Shown one piece after another: positions 11,716-23,420 of a stretch of DNA of 64,000 bases (position 1 is the stretch's first letter; every line of letters begins with the position of its first letter). The stretch is from Isoetes taiwanensis. Its lineage: Eukaryota; Streptophyta; Lycopodiopsida; Isoetales; Isoetaceae. The position numbers and the translations under genes are program-made. The stretch spans positions 9,700,092 through 9,764,091 of the forward strand of contig JAJEKV010000038.1 in the NCBI GenBank assembly GCA_021234155.1. Direction: 5' to 3'. Below the pieces are notes generated by a model. It was given only the letters and a program-made list of their open reading frames with translations, was not told where the DNA came from and made no database searches.

Positions 11716-12968
11716 ACTTATGATTGGCTGTAAACTCTCGGTCACTTCTGTTGGTGGGCAGCCGCTCGCGAAACCGGCTAACTGGACAGGCTCAAGCAGA
11801 AGGCACTCCAAACGCCAATGCATTGGCTATGGCATACTCAAACAACCGGGCATGGCTGTTCCTAAGGCGTTCTTTAAGCATGGTTTTCCATGGATACATT
11901 AGGATTTTGGTCGCGACCATGGCTGCAACGGCGAGTAAGGGTGCGTTTTTTACTTATGTCTTGATTCTATCATCGGGAACATGATAAGAAACGTTTTTTC
12001 ATTGCCGTGTGTCATTGCAAAGTGTCCTGAAGAAGTCTTGCAGTTCAGAGATGTACCGAACAGCAATGTTGTTGGCTTCTCCACACCTTTGGCTCAATGA
12101 CAGAGCGGGCCATGTCCCAACTATGATCAGAGCCTGAGTTCTAGGTCGTCAGCTTTATTATACAGGAGGGATTTTCATCAAGTGTGGTTCAAAGCACACA
12201 GCCTGTTGGTTCTTCATCACCACCTGTGATGAGCTCTTGCATGTGCTGCAGCGTGCAAGTAAAAATCGACACTAACAGCTAGTATACTACCACAACCAGT
12301 ATGCTACAATGTTGCCATTCCAGGATGCATCGGATCTCTGCTGGTTGCTACTGTATTCCAGAGTCAGACTTAAAGATGCCTTACCTAGACCAAATTGTTT
12401 TGTCTTGCAACTACAAAAACGAATTGCTCTATTGTACCACTATAGAAAGAAGCTTGAGATAAAATGAAAGAGAGTTTCAAACCAAGGAGTTGCGGCGTTG
12501 CTGGGAGTTCAATCCGGTATTTTTGTGCACAACTGTGAAGGCAACTATTTTGATCTTGCATTAGTTAGACTGTCATCTATTTCGTATGGGTGGTTGCAGA
12601 GTGTAAAACTACCAACTATATGGTGAAGATAAGCAGTAACCAGCTAATATACTACGGCCACTACATTGTTTGGCGTATTTGCTAGGTATGACTTTTGATT
12701 GCATAATCAATTAATGTCTGGCTTATGCTAACCTTTGTAGCATTTGATTGCATAATGCCTATCTGGCTTTCACTTTTGCATCCTTTAGTTGTCTGTAGTA
12801 AAGTCGTAAGATAGCAATGCCATACAACATCTCAAGTCTTGCTATTTTGGGTTCGAATGCTGTATTAGAATCTGTTAAGGTATGCTGCATTAAAATTTGC
12901 TAAAATATACTGCATTAGAATCTTTGGATTATGTTTGTTTTAAAAAGGCCTTCACTCAAATTGCAAAG
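11716..12968. other. no gene seen
   Basis: No supported coding region. The open frames at 11,605-11,984 run across repeats on both strands and are not credible. Confidence 0.5.
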
Positions 12969-13140
12969 CTTCTAATGTAGGCCGATGATTGGTCTTTCTT
13001 CTCAGAAACTTCTGATGCAAGGCCATGATTGGTCTTTCTTCCCTTGGATGTTAAAAGATAAGTAGAAACTTTTGATGCAAGCCGATGATTGGTCTTTCTT
13101 CTCTTGGATGTTAAAAGACTACTAGAAACTTCTGATGCAA
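12969..13140. repeat. about 58-bp tandem repeat
   Basis: Three to four units of AAACTTCTGATGCAAG, GCCRATGATTGGTCTTTCTTC and CTTGGATGTTAAAAGA with small internal deletions. Confidence 0.8.
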
Positions 13141-14576
13141 GTTTTCCAGTTTGTTTCTTGGCAGGACTGAGGTAAGATTTCTGCCATTCTGCTTTTAAGA
13201 CTTCCCTTAGATTTCTACAGGAGGTAAACGATTCGAATGCTATTTATTACCAGCATATCTTTATTCAAAAAAGCTTGCCTTTGTGTTCTGGTAAGAGTTG
13301 TTGATTGAGGTGGCCTTTTTTGTTTACAGGATGAGTTGATACGGGCTCTTTTACAATAGCTTCCATTACTGAAAAACATGCAAGACATAGAGACACTCTT
13401 CATGAATATAACCAGGCAAGTACTCCTTTGTAGGAAGAGATTTTATAAACTGTACTGCATCTAATAGTCTCTGTTGGTGAAAAGTGAAGTTTGTTATTCC
13501 CACATTGTTAAAACATTATCCAGCAATTTTTAGTAGGAACATGTAACTTTTCCCATCTTGCTAATAGTAATAATAATTTAAGCTGCCACATTAGAGCAAG
13601 CCAATGTAGAGTCGCAAGATAATGTATACAAGAAATAAGTTGCTTCTGAATTCCAAGAAATAAGCTGCTTCTGAATTACTTTTACATGGAAGCATACCTT
13701 AATGCCTCTACTGTACTATGAATACCAAGGAGGCTGCACTATGTTTGAAGATATGGTGTCCTTATTATCAAATATGAGCTGAACCATTTTATCATGGAAG
13801 TAAACTTTCTATGCCCCAAAAGAATAGATTCTTAATAAGCCCACAAATTTTGACCTTCTTGCACTACGTTTTTGGCAAATAGCATGCCACTCAAGGACTT
13901 AAGAAAAATGCATCACACAATGCCATCAAGTATGCTTTGTGTATGAATGCAAAAAACAAATGGCATGTGAAAAAACATAATCTCTCGATATAAGATATGA
14001 GGTTTGCCATCTTCATTTTTGTTCTAATCTGTTTTGACAGACTGATTGCTTTGGAATTGTAACGCATGGTTTTTTTTTTTCCTTCTTCCGTCTGTGTGGT
14101 TTGTTTTTTATTTCTAATGAATGTGTTTTATATGTACTGCCATTGCAGACAAAAGAAAGGGGGCATCTCGCCCTTACAAAGGATTTCATGAACATAGGAG
14201 ATCTAGGCAATCGAACATTTCTTGATTATGTAATGAGATATTTCTGTGTGATATATTTGAACAGATGCAACAATCCACCCAGGTATTGATGCTGATGTTA
14301 CTGATATAGGTTCTGATATTCCCATATCAATGATAGAAATTTATATATATTCCATGTGTTTCAAATAGAACATATTTCAGCTTCAACGGCTGCTTACTGA
14401 AAATATCCTCTCCTTTGCAATATTGACAATCTTCTTCTAGGGGCAGGACTATCTTCCTATGTTTCAGCTCAAGATTGAGCAACAACTCACTATATGCATG
14501 TTTTAAATACAAGTTGAAGAAACAATTATTTTATGAGGATTCATGGTGTGTTTGGCAATTACATCACTCTAGGCCA
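13141..14576. other. no gene seen
   Basis: AT-rich intergenic sequence with short unsupported open frames (13,215-13,403, 14,013-14,289 and 14,327-14,512). Confidence 0.5.
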
Positions 14577-14711
14577 CTTGATTGTTTATTGTACACTAAT
14601 AAAACAAAGTAGACGAAAAGTGATTATGTAATAATGTGAAAAACTTGATTGTTTATTGTACACTAATAAAACAAAGTAGACGAAAAGTGATTATGTAATA
14701 ATGTGAAAAAG
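14577..14711. repeat. 67-bp tandem duplication
   Basis: Two essentially identical units begin with CTTGATTGTTTATTGTACAC at 14,577 and 14,644. A partial third (CAAAGTGATTATGTTATAA) follows. Confidence 0.9.
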
Positions 14712-15209
14712 CAGACAAAGTGATTATGTTATAACGTGAAGGCAACTTACAAAATAACTGATAACTTCCCAAAAGACTGTCATGTATTAAGGGCTAGCAA
14801 GATGCTGCCTCATTCTAACATTTCTTCGGCAGGCTGTTATGTTCTTCAATATGGAGCTGTAATAAAGGGTTATCGCTAGCATGACTGATCTATGCTGCTA
14901 AGCTGTGCATACCATTGTCCTTATCGTTCTTACATGTCCGAAGGATCCAAGAAGATATGCTGGTAGAACGTGCATATTTTGGAGCTTATCTACATGCTAG
15001 CTAAGGCGATGATTTGTGGAATTTGTACAATGTAATTTTGCTGTGAGAAACATCTAGGCTTCTATTTAGGGAAATGGAATTATTTGCTAGATTAGTAGTT
15101 ATTGTGACCCGTTATTGTTTGGCCTTAGGGGTATTAAACTAGGTGCTTGTGACATGCATCTATCTTGCAAGTTTGAATTAAACGCACGCCTTGGTTGCCA
15201 TATATGTTT

Positions 15210-15392
15210 TCACATATTCTGAAGCTTGCCTCCATGATGCTATTTAAAGTGATTATTTTATTTATGCAATGCGATTTTGGTGGAAATAGTCGTCGGACTT
15301 CCATGCAGGGTAATATGCTGCTAAGCTGTGCATATTCTGAAGCTTGCCTCCATGATGTTATTTAAAGTGATCATTCGGATAATTTACGCAAT
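15210..15392. repeat. local duplication holding the empty insertion site of Element 1
   Basis: CATATTCTGAAGCTTGCCTC and the following ATTTAAAGTGATYATT occur twice. In the first copy the sequence runs on as ATGCAATGCGATTTTG (CAAT at 15,267-15,270). In the second it reads TACGCAAT (CAAT at 15,389-15,392) and is then interrupted by Element 1, resuming after it as CAATGCGATTTTG at 23,417. The first copy is thus a paralogous empty site. Confidence 0.8.
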
Positions 15393-15799
15393 AACATGAT
15401 TGCATTTGAAACGGGAGTGTTGCACAACTCCCGTTTCAAAGATTCCCTGTAAAAAACACAACATGATCCAGAAAGTGATCTTTTTGGGCTGAGGTTGAGA
15501 TTCTTCAATAGTTCAATTTTTTGTTATCCTAATTTTGGCCCCTCATGCAGGGGAGAACATGTTTTTGTAAAATAACATACATGAAAAGAGCAAATTTTAG
15601 AAATGCAATGTAAATCTCTCAAAGTGTTACAAAAAAAACCATCATCTGTGGGATGAAAAAAAATATATATTTCAGATATTTTGGTAACACATCAATTTTG
15701 GCAATGATAATAATAATTTGTTAGTCAGTTTTGAATTCAAAGGTCCAAGATATACTCATCGCCACCCTTCTTGCTTGTCTAAGGTTTTTTTCTTTATCG

Positions 15800-18700
15800 A
15801 TCGGCCGCTTGTCCTGAAGTAACCCGTTCTTCTGCAGCTTTGTCTTCTGGATTAACAACTGTAGCAACTTCTTTTAGCTCTACAAAATCAACCTCTTCGT
15901 CCACAGAGCTCGTGAGAGGTGGCTGAATCTCTGATGATGTCATCTTGGCATAATCAGATGAGGATTTGGCGCCTAGCTCTTGATTCTCATCGGGGAAGAT
16001 TTGGTAAGACGACCAATCTCATCCTAATGAAGTTCACGACCTCTTTGTCTATGTCCACACCACACAATTTCGGGCCCTTCTTGAGTGCACATGCAATGGT
16101 GGTACCAGAGGAAGAGAGCATCAAGCACCCAATCTCCGGACGAAAACATGTCAATGAGATGGTTGATGAGTTTTGAGGCTTCGATAGTGGTTCACACATT
16201 CCCCCTGCACTTTCGGGTCTTGCAACTTCCGTAACAACGCAGGAAACTCTAAAAACATTTGAGAAGTCGGTCGCAGGTGTAAGTGTTGAAATGCTCCATG
16301 GTCCTCTTGCCATCGAAGCTCCAAGAACCAACGCGCAGATATTCCACTTTGCTTAACAGTACCGGGCCTCCAAAGATGATAATTTATTATCGTTTTGTAC
16401 CTTCAAGAGAAAGGGCATTGGTCAGCAACTAAAAGAAAATAAGAAGTGGTGTATTCCGTAAGACAAAGCGCACTGCACTAAGTTCTCGTAGCGGCTTGGT
16501 CGGGAGATCCAAAGTGATTTTTGAAGTCGGGCTTCAACAAGACCAGCTTGCATACCGGAGTGAAATACCACTAACCGCCAAAGGTCTAGTCTGTAGTGAT
16601 CTTCATTAAGCCTTTTATAAATTCATTGAAATCCGCATGCTTAAAAAGGAACGCCATCGTGATCGACCGCCTTTAATCTTGAAGCCGTAGGGAATGTCAA
16701 AGAATGATTAGCGTAAAATCTTGTGGCTTCACACCGCTACAAGCTTGGTGCAGTCCCCATGTACAACCGAGTAAAGATTGTTTTGGTCGAATAAAGTAAA
16801 CGTTTCATAGTCGCATTTCTGCGACCTCCACAACCGACGCCTCGCCAAAGTTCTTTCTTCCCCGAGCAATCCTTACCGGGTGCATGAAACCTTCCGGTAG
16901 GTCCTTGTTTTTCTTCTTACCGCGAAAACCACAAAATAATTAAAACATTTACAAATCTACGCTACCTAAACGCTTCAAGGGTGCTTACCCGACCTTCAAA
17001 ATTTGTAGCGTACTGAACAATTCTCTCGTCAGATGTAGCAATAGGATAAAGCTCCCTGCACCGATCCCATGTTTGCACATTCAATTGTTCCATCAAACAT
17101 GTTTGGCATGTAATAACGTTATTCTGGCTGCAACATTCAAACGAAGAATTACATCAGGGACACATCTACAGAAGAACTTTTTCGCAATCATAAAACAACA
17201 CCACATCAAACAAGAAAAGCCAAAGTGTATTCCCGAATACACTTTAAAGCCAAAGTTTATTCCGGAATACACATTGGCTTTAGTGTTAAAGCCCAAGTGT
17301 ATTCCGGAATACACTTCGGCTTTAACAGTAATGCCAAAGTGTATTCCGGAATACACTTCGGCTTTAACAGTAATGCCAAAGTGTATTCCGGAATACACTT
17401 TCGCTTTGCTTCAATGCTGTACACAGCATTGACACAAAAGACAAAACTTTCTTAAAGACTTACTTGTGCAACTCCTTCGACATTTCTTCTAAAGTAAATT
17501 CCTTGTCCACAACCTTCTGCAGTAACATTTCTAACAACGGAATGTCTGTGAATCCTTGAAGCTCTCTCCAGACAGTGATAGTCATTTCTTTTTTTGGAAC
17601 ATCGGATCCCTTTTTCTTGTCTGTTACTTTGCCCTTACTTTTGAGGTCTCCGCGCTCGAACATATTGAAGATTTCGTTTTGCAAATCCCAAATCTAAACA
17701 AAGTAACAAATGGCTTTAGCACAACGTATTCGGAATAAAATCTTTGGGACTAGCTACTTAAACTAAAATGCGGACATACCCTTCCTTCTCTAACGCAAGT
17801 TGGAACCGCTTGTCATGTGCAATAAGAGATGTCCTTTTGTTGTCCTCGTCATTCTTTAAACAACACTCTACGACGACACGCCTCTTTGAGTTCCAAGGAG
17901 TAAAAGTTGGCTTCTTTAGGTGCTCGCCATATTTTTCTTTGAAGATAAGAAATTCTCGTGCATAAACCTTATTTTTGTCCACAAAACTCATCTTCAACTT
18001 GTACTCGTTGTCCGCATTGTGTGTGTTGGCAACGATCTTAGCTTCTTCGCTTCGGAAGGCCACAATATACCGCACAAAGAACCGCCGATACCTAGGGTTG
18101 AACTTCTCCTTGTCTGAGTTGCCTCCTTGCTTTAAATTCGCGGATTCCCCTAACACATAATGCGTGGTAGGTGTCCGCATTTTCCTTGTCATACCGGGCG
18201 GGTCAATGTAATCATTCCTCGGCCAACTATCACAACTATAGGAGCTACATGAGCATACGGATTGCTCCTAATCCTGTCCTTCAAGTTCCTTAAATGATCT
18301 GCATAAATCTTCCGAACTTGAAGAGGTCTCTCACCGTTTTCGTTCTTTGGTGGCAGCTTCATTGACGTTACTTGCAAGTAAATCACACCTTGCACAAGCT
18401 TTTCCCTGTTAATTGCTGCCATTTTTTCTCGAGGTCTTGTCGACCTTCTTTTCTTTAATTGCCACACCGGGGGGCTTTGTTTTTCCTCTTGCCTTCTTTT
18501 TTTTGGTGGTTCTAATCGGGTCGTTCCGATAGCACTAATGCCCGAAGTTCTTTTCTCGGTGGCTCTTTTAGCGACAGCGGTGTTTTCGGCAATCAGACCT
18601 TCTAGTGTCTGGCTCCACGAAATCGTCTTTGCTCCCTTCATTATCAGATGTGCTGCTAGTGCCATCACCTTGTTCTTCCTCTGTGTCACTGACTGTGAAG

Positions 18701-19234
18701 TCTTCACTCAAAGAAGAACTTATAGTGTGTACAATGGACAACAGTGTTTGTTTGTTTAAATAGTGTGCCACATACTTGTACAGTGGAGGTGGGTTTATCC
18801 TAGTCAACCTCAACATAGCCTCATCAAGAACAAACATCCCCTGTGATGTACTAAATGATGACTGCCCAGGCCGTTCTGATCGGGCAAAGAACACCGCTCA
18901 ACACTCTTTATGTGGCCCATGCACCGGAATCGAATTCGACGCCGCCGTAACGCTTCGTCTCGGGCTCTACGACATGCAAGAATGTGAGTGTGGAGTACTT
19001 GCCTCCATGGCCTCTAGTAAAGAACCACTGAGTTTGGAAACATTCGTAGACTTTTGGTTCAGATGTGCCACCCGGATTCTTCGGCGGCTGGTGTTTCTTT
19101 GTGACAATCTTCACGGTCTTCTTAGTAGGTTGCTTCTGGCCAGGGTTTTGGCTGTAGCATTGGTGTCGTGAGCAAACAGAAACTAGAGCAGGAAAATCAG
19201 CTAAAGCAAGGTAAAACAAGGTAAAACATTGCAA
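15800..19234 (-). pseudogene. DNA methyltransferase-like gene of Element 1 (broken)
   Basis: Open pieces on the minus strand follow in order at 19,234-18,908, 18,894-18,568, 18,707-18,189, 18,192-17,758, 17,684-17,460 and 16,331-15,987. The N-terminal half is lysine-rich and low complexity (SSSLSEDFTVSDTEEE, PPKKRRQEEK). Near 16,698-16,684 the frame reads DIPYGFK, close to the catalytic D-P-P-Y motif IV of amino-methyltransferases. Near 16,120-16,040 it reads SSSGTTIACALKKG then CGVDIDKEVVNFI, the S-adenosylmethionine-binding motif I (F-x-G-x-G). Motif IV before motif I is the order of beta-type N6-adenine/N4-cytosine methyltransferases. A palindrome array at 17,222-17,402 separates two coding pieces and probably lies in an intron. 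Function is inferred from these motifs only; the reading frame is broken several times. Confidence 0.55.
17222..17402. repeat. palindrome array (5 units) in the methyltransferase-like gene of Element 1
   Basis: Five copies of a 22-bp palindrome with half-site AAGTGTATTCC (core GTGTATTCCGGAATACAC) lie 30-45 bp apart. Variants alter the central base pairs (TTCCCGAA) or one arm. The linkers are related (CGGCTTTAACAGTAATGCC occurs twice). On either strand the array translates into repeats such as CIPEYT, which explains the apparent open frames here. Confidence 0.93.
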
Positions 19235-19265
19235 TTCTTGGCTTCAAAATGCCCTAAAAGTAAGC

Positions 19266-19461
19266 CAAAGTGTATTCCCGAATACACTTTTGCCGCACAA
19301 AGTAAAACAAAATGTATTCTCGAATACACTTTTCCTTACACAGTTCAGCCAAAGTGTATTCCGGAATACACTTTGGCTTTCGTTGGTAGGCAAAAGTGTA
19401 TTCCGGAATACACTTTGGCTTACAAATGAAAGCCGAAGTGTATTCGGGAATACACTTTGGC
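19266..19461. repeat. palindrome array (5 units) at the methyltransferase-side promoter of Element 1
   Basis: Five copies of the same palindrome lie between the divergent genes, just upstream of the minus-strand gene. The unit near 19,349-19,378 extends to a 30-bp perfect palindrome (arms GCCAAAGTGTATTCC and reverse complement). Central variants include CCCGAA, CTCGAA and TCGGGAA. Confidence 0.93.
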
Positions 19462-19721
19462 TAGACAGAAGGACAGTACGTCTAACTTAAATGATTAAAA
19501 GCACGTACTAAAAACAAGTCGCACTAACCTGTCCATCTTACGCCTATGCAAATCAAAATACAGCTCGAGCGGAAATTTGCGGAGGCGCTGGGTCTGGCGA
19601 CTGGAGCTGCGGAAGTCGAATAAAGAAGTGAGAGCGCTTTTTTTTCCTTTTAAAGGTACACTGACACGTTTGTCCAAGTTCTATGTGAAATCGAATACAG
19701 TGCGTTGTACTGGCCACTCGC

Positions 19722-19813
19722 TGTGTATTCCGGAATACATTTGCAGTTTCTTTTTGTCTTCTGCTTTTCTTTTCCTTCGCTGCACAACTCGATTTGTATT
19801 CCCGAATACAAAG
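19722..19813. repeat. two further palindromes upstream of the DUF7869-like gene
   Basis: GTGTATTCCGGAATACAT (from 19,722) and TTTGTATTCCCGAATACAAA (from 19,793) lie 60-150 bp before the ATG at 19,870. Together with the array at 19,266-19,461 they line both sides of the divergent promoter. Confidence 0.9.
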
Positions 19814-19869
19814 TGCACACCACTTCTGTGTTTTACTTACGTCTAACAAATGTTTTGCAGCTTTGTAAG

Positions 19870-22650
19870 ATGGTTAACCGCGTGCTGAACAAGCTACCAC
19901 CACCTTTTGTAGTATCTAGTTCATCCAGTTCGGAGGGAGCCCTGGTCCAGGACGTTGTTTGTCATGATACCACCTCTTCTCCATCTCGTTCATCAGCAAC
20001 CTCCTCGTTGCTTGTCTTCGACACTCAGGAAGTCCGAAATAAACAAAGGTTGCCACAACCCTTCCGGTGGTCACCAAGTCCCATGCATGTAACGCATCGC
20101 CCCCCTCCATTCATTCCATCACCACCTGTACGTAACATGCTTCCACTACCCTTTGTTCCTTCTCCCGAAATTGCAACGGCTCCACATGCAAAGGTTACTC
20201 GGAACAGGCTCCCCCCACCCTTTGTCGTATCTCCAACACCAAATAGAAGTGCAAGGTCTGAAGAATACGAGATTTACCACAACTTCTCTGAATATGACTT
20301 CAACACAAATGAGGATGATGTTCCAGCTTCAACACCTCTACACACAAATATTGTGACACATGGGTTTGCAGAGTTTCAAAGTGCAGTAAGAGATATGTTT
20401 GCAAGAACTCCTCAACAAGATGCTGCCACAACATCTGCTACCACACTAGGTTATGGCCCATCTCCTACATTTAACACCGTGCCTCCGCCTTTTCCGGGAA
20501 CAGCTTCACGAGGCCTCTTTTCCTCTAGAAACACACCAGTGAGGGTAGAGGAGGCCACTCCAAGAGTAGAACTCTCGTCCGAAGATGAGGGCAACAACGA
20601 CCAACGAGATTACATGTTCTCCAGCCAAAGTACCCAGAAGTTCATCTGTGAGAAGGAAAAACCTTATGGACGAGAACAAAATGAGGAGAATTCTAAGAAC
20701 TACTAGATGCTGCTCAATGGGTTGCATCACCAAATTGAACATGGCTAAACTTCGTGAAATTAGAAACAGGTACAGTTCGATGACATTATCAGATCAAAAT
20801 GCTTACTTAGCATACAATGTAAGGCCAGATCAAGAAAACATTCTTGCACCACGCTAGAGGAGAACAAGTGTGCCGTAAATGTTTTATGGTTGTTCACCGC
20901 CTAGGATCCACTAGAATGTCTCAATACAATCGAAGATTGATAAAGTCCCCGCAATTGATGATCATCAAGGGCCGAAGAGTTGTAACAATGCACTTTAGGT
21001 GTCAGAGCTTTGATGGAGAAATATTTTAGAGAGACATGTGAAAAGTCGCCAAATAGTAAAATGTATCATTTGACGCAACAACATCACAAAAAAGATGTTT
21101 TCAACCAAGACAAAGAAACATGCACTCGGGCCTCAACACATCTCTTACTCTCACTTCACTAAACCGTGGAAAGTTCAGTTTGGTCTTGTGAAAATTCCCC
21201 AAAACATAGGATGTCCGTGGTGCTCAACGGTGCGTAATTGAAGAGCCAAAAAGAAACCGCAGAAAGACTAAGGTCGAAAAAGTAAGTTGAAGTTCTTCAT
21301 TCTCTAACTTGTTTCAAAGAATTGTTTTCACCAATTCTTGAACGATATCGCGGCAACGTGGCTTGCTGTAGACACCGTGACCAACAAGCGTACCGAGAAG
21401 GAAGCTTGCTAAGCACGTGAAAAAGCTCTTGAACGCCCAATCGCAAAGATATGTCTTGTGATTGATGGATGGATCAAAAAAAGACTACTATTCCTCATTT
21501 CTTGAATATTCCTAAAGATGTGCGTGAGGATCGCTTTGTTAAGGTCCACCTTGTTGGAGCTATGGTCTTCAAAGGAAGTCTAAAGTGCAATGTCTTTTTG
21601 ACGTATCCTAACTTGCATGGTGACCAACCTCACCGTTACAATTCTTAATAAGGTGCTTTGTGAGCAAGAGCAATTACCTCCAAGGTTTTTACACCGCAGC
21701 CTTGACAACACTACCGTGGAGAACAAGAATCAAACACTCTTTGCTTTCATTGTGCCATGCTAGTGGAGCTAGGGATCTTCAAAAAGTCAAGCTTGGATTC
21801 TTACTTGTAGGGCACACTCATGATCGATAGACCGTGATGTTCGGGCCAGATTTTCCGTTCGCCTAAGAAGAAAGAAGGCTTTTTGTCTTCCTACTTTGGT
21901 TCGAATCATTGAAGACTCTTACACTCCCATGCCTGGTTCAACTTCTAGTGGAGACCGGCCGACTTTAGGGAATTTGTTTTTCTCGACGCTGCTCTAGAGA
22001 AGAAGTCGCGGAACAAGTTGAACGATATTACGTTTCAACACCACATCAAGTTTTACTTGAAGGATGGATGTAGTTTTTACAAGGGAAGAAATACACCACT
22101 ACTAAAGACCTGAGTCCACCAGGAGGGGTTGGCGCTTCCTTAAGTATATTCCCGACACTTGCTTAGTAGAACGGCCGAAAGCAGCCTTCCTCTCAAAAAC
22201 CCAAAAGAGTCAAAGCGGTAAGAAAAGCACCCCCGACTAACTCCTTAAAAGCAATTGAAAGTGGAATTTTTCGCGGGCTTTAAGTACTTCTTAGAAGAAG
22301 ACCAAATGTGGTGGAGAAGCTTTGTTGAACAAACGATTGTGAATCTAAACTTAGCTCTAAGGCAAATGAAGGAAGCTTTCCATTGGCCTAATGCCTTCCA
22401 TCTAACTCCGTAACTGTGCAGGCCCAAGAGCAACCCAAAAGCACCACCAAGACAGAAGATGAGGATTGGGTCATGTACCCCGGCCAAGCATAAAAATGAG
22501 CTGCGCAGCAATATCACGTAAATTACCAAAGGTATGTTGATTGCTATCCGACCGAAGATGATGATAAAGGGCTTAACCTTCCGATAGCAAAAGTACTTGA
22601 CACAAATCAAAGAGGAAGGCTTGGTGACTAAACTCAAGATTCAATCGGAT
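19870..22650 (+). pseudogene. DUF7869-like putative transposase of Element 1 (broken)
   Basis: The ATG at 19,870 opens a 278-codon frame, preceded by TTTTGCAG that may close a leader intron. The first part is proline-rich with about six copies of a [LV]PxPFxxSP motif (NKLPPPFVVS, RLPPPFVVSP, MLPLPFVPSP). After a frameshift near 20,700 come RCCSMGCITKL and, near 20,870, VCRKCFMVVHRLG, a cysteine-rich N-terminus typical of this family. Further pieces are VIDGWIKK (about 21,451), LPPRFLHRSLDNTTVENKNQ (about 21,676) and KLGFLLVGHTHD (about 21,786). The D, DN..ENKN and GHTHD motifs in that order are those I associate with DUF7869 proteins and could form an RNase-H-like catalytic site. Stops and frameshifts are frequent after 20,700. 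Its role as the element's transposase is inferred from position within the TIRs. Confidence 0.6.
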
Positions 22651-22959
22651 GGCTACACGCTCGTAAAAATGCTTTGAAGGCAAATATGATTTAGAAATGA
22701 AAAGTCAAGGCACGGGGGAAAAAAAACTCAAGAGAGTGGGTAATAGGGATGAGCTAGACTTACGAAAGTGAGTATTCTATGTTATGATTTCAAATTGAAA
22801 TCGACAATCGTTCACAGAGAACAATCAATTTACTTAAGAAGGCATGTAGCTACGAGGAAGAAGATGAAGAAGAGGGTGGTAATGCTTCACCTCTCAATTG
22901 ACGATGACGAGGAAGATAACTCAAGCACTTCCCTCAAGCTTAATACAAACAAAGAAGCT

Positions 22960-23416
22960 TAAGGTGCCAAGATGGCATAAATGAGGATGAAGATGTCTTC
23001 GGATCCCTCTCATATCACTCCTCACACTTTTGTACACAACTAAGTCTTGTAAAAAAGATCAGAATTTTGTAAGTGAATGTGAAGATTTTGTCTTCAATTT
23101 TTGAAAATACTACAATTTCAATTGTAAACTTCACTTAAAGTTTTGGTTAAAATATATGTTCCCTCAAATTAGAGGTTCTCTAAAAACATACTTCATCCAA
23201 ATTCTTATTGCTAGAAAAGTGTCACTTTGAAATAGCTAATTCTCTCATTGCACAACAAAATTAGTGATTTTGGGGGGGGGTCAAGATACAGTTTCATGTC
23301 TTTTTTTTTTTTAACCTCATTTTAGCCCTTTTTTTGAAAAAAAAAGGGAATCTTCAAGGAATATTCCTTTTGCTCCCGTTTCAACGATCCCCTCTCGTTT
23401 CATTTGCAACTCTGTT
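22960..23416. repeat. right subterminal region and TIR of Element 1
   Basis: About 280 bp inside the right end match, in reverse, the sequence just inside the end at 62,084. Shared segments include GGAATATTCCTTTTGCTCCC, a poly-T/poly-A stretch, a run of G before TCAAGAT, and AAGTGTCACTTTGA. GCTCCCGTTTCAA and the terminal TCTCGTTTCA are two direct copies of the TIR core. Confidence 0.85.
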
Positions 23417-23420
23417 CAAT

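Larger units (their letters stand above)
15393..23416. mobile_element. Element 1: 8.0-kb TIR transposon with methyltransferase-like and DUF7869-like genes
   Basis: Boundaries come from the paralogous empty site: CAAT at 15,389-15,392 and 23,417-23,420 flank the insert, giving a 4-bp target duplication. The ends form imperfect terminal inverted repeats of about 25 bp (AACA...TTGCA..TGAAACGGGAG left; AACA...TTGCA..TGAAACGAGAG right, 20 of 25 matches). The same terminus recurs at 62,084. Inside are two divergent gene relics, a minus-strand methyltransferase-like gene (19,234 to 15,800) and a plus-strand DUF7869-like gene (19,870 to 22,650). The 0.6-kb divergent promoter and a probable intron hold clusters of a 22-bp palindrome. 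The superfamily is not one I can name from the ends and the 4-bp duplication. The copy looks inactive, since both genes have frameshifts and stops. Confidence 0.75.

Noticed and set aside
11255-11902. 215-codon open frame
   Set aside because: Runs through two dispersed repeats, has no domain, and is overlapped by frames on the other strand.
17073-17455. Open frames with repeated CIPEYT / YSGIHFG units on both strands
   Set aside because: They are translations of the palindrome array; the same repeats appear in several frames and at 19,229-19,490 and 63,523-63,854.
15393-23416. Assigning Element 1 to Mutator, PIF/Harbinger or CACTA
   Set aside because: The 4-bp target duplication, AACA termini and DUF7869-like gene do not fit the 9-bp, 3-bp or CACTA-type signatures of these superfamilies.
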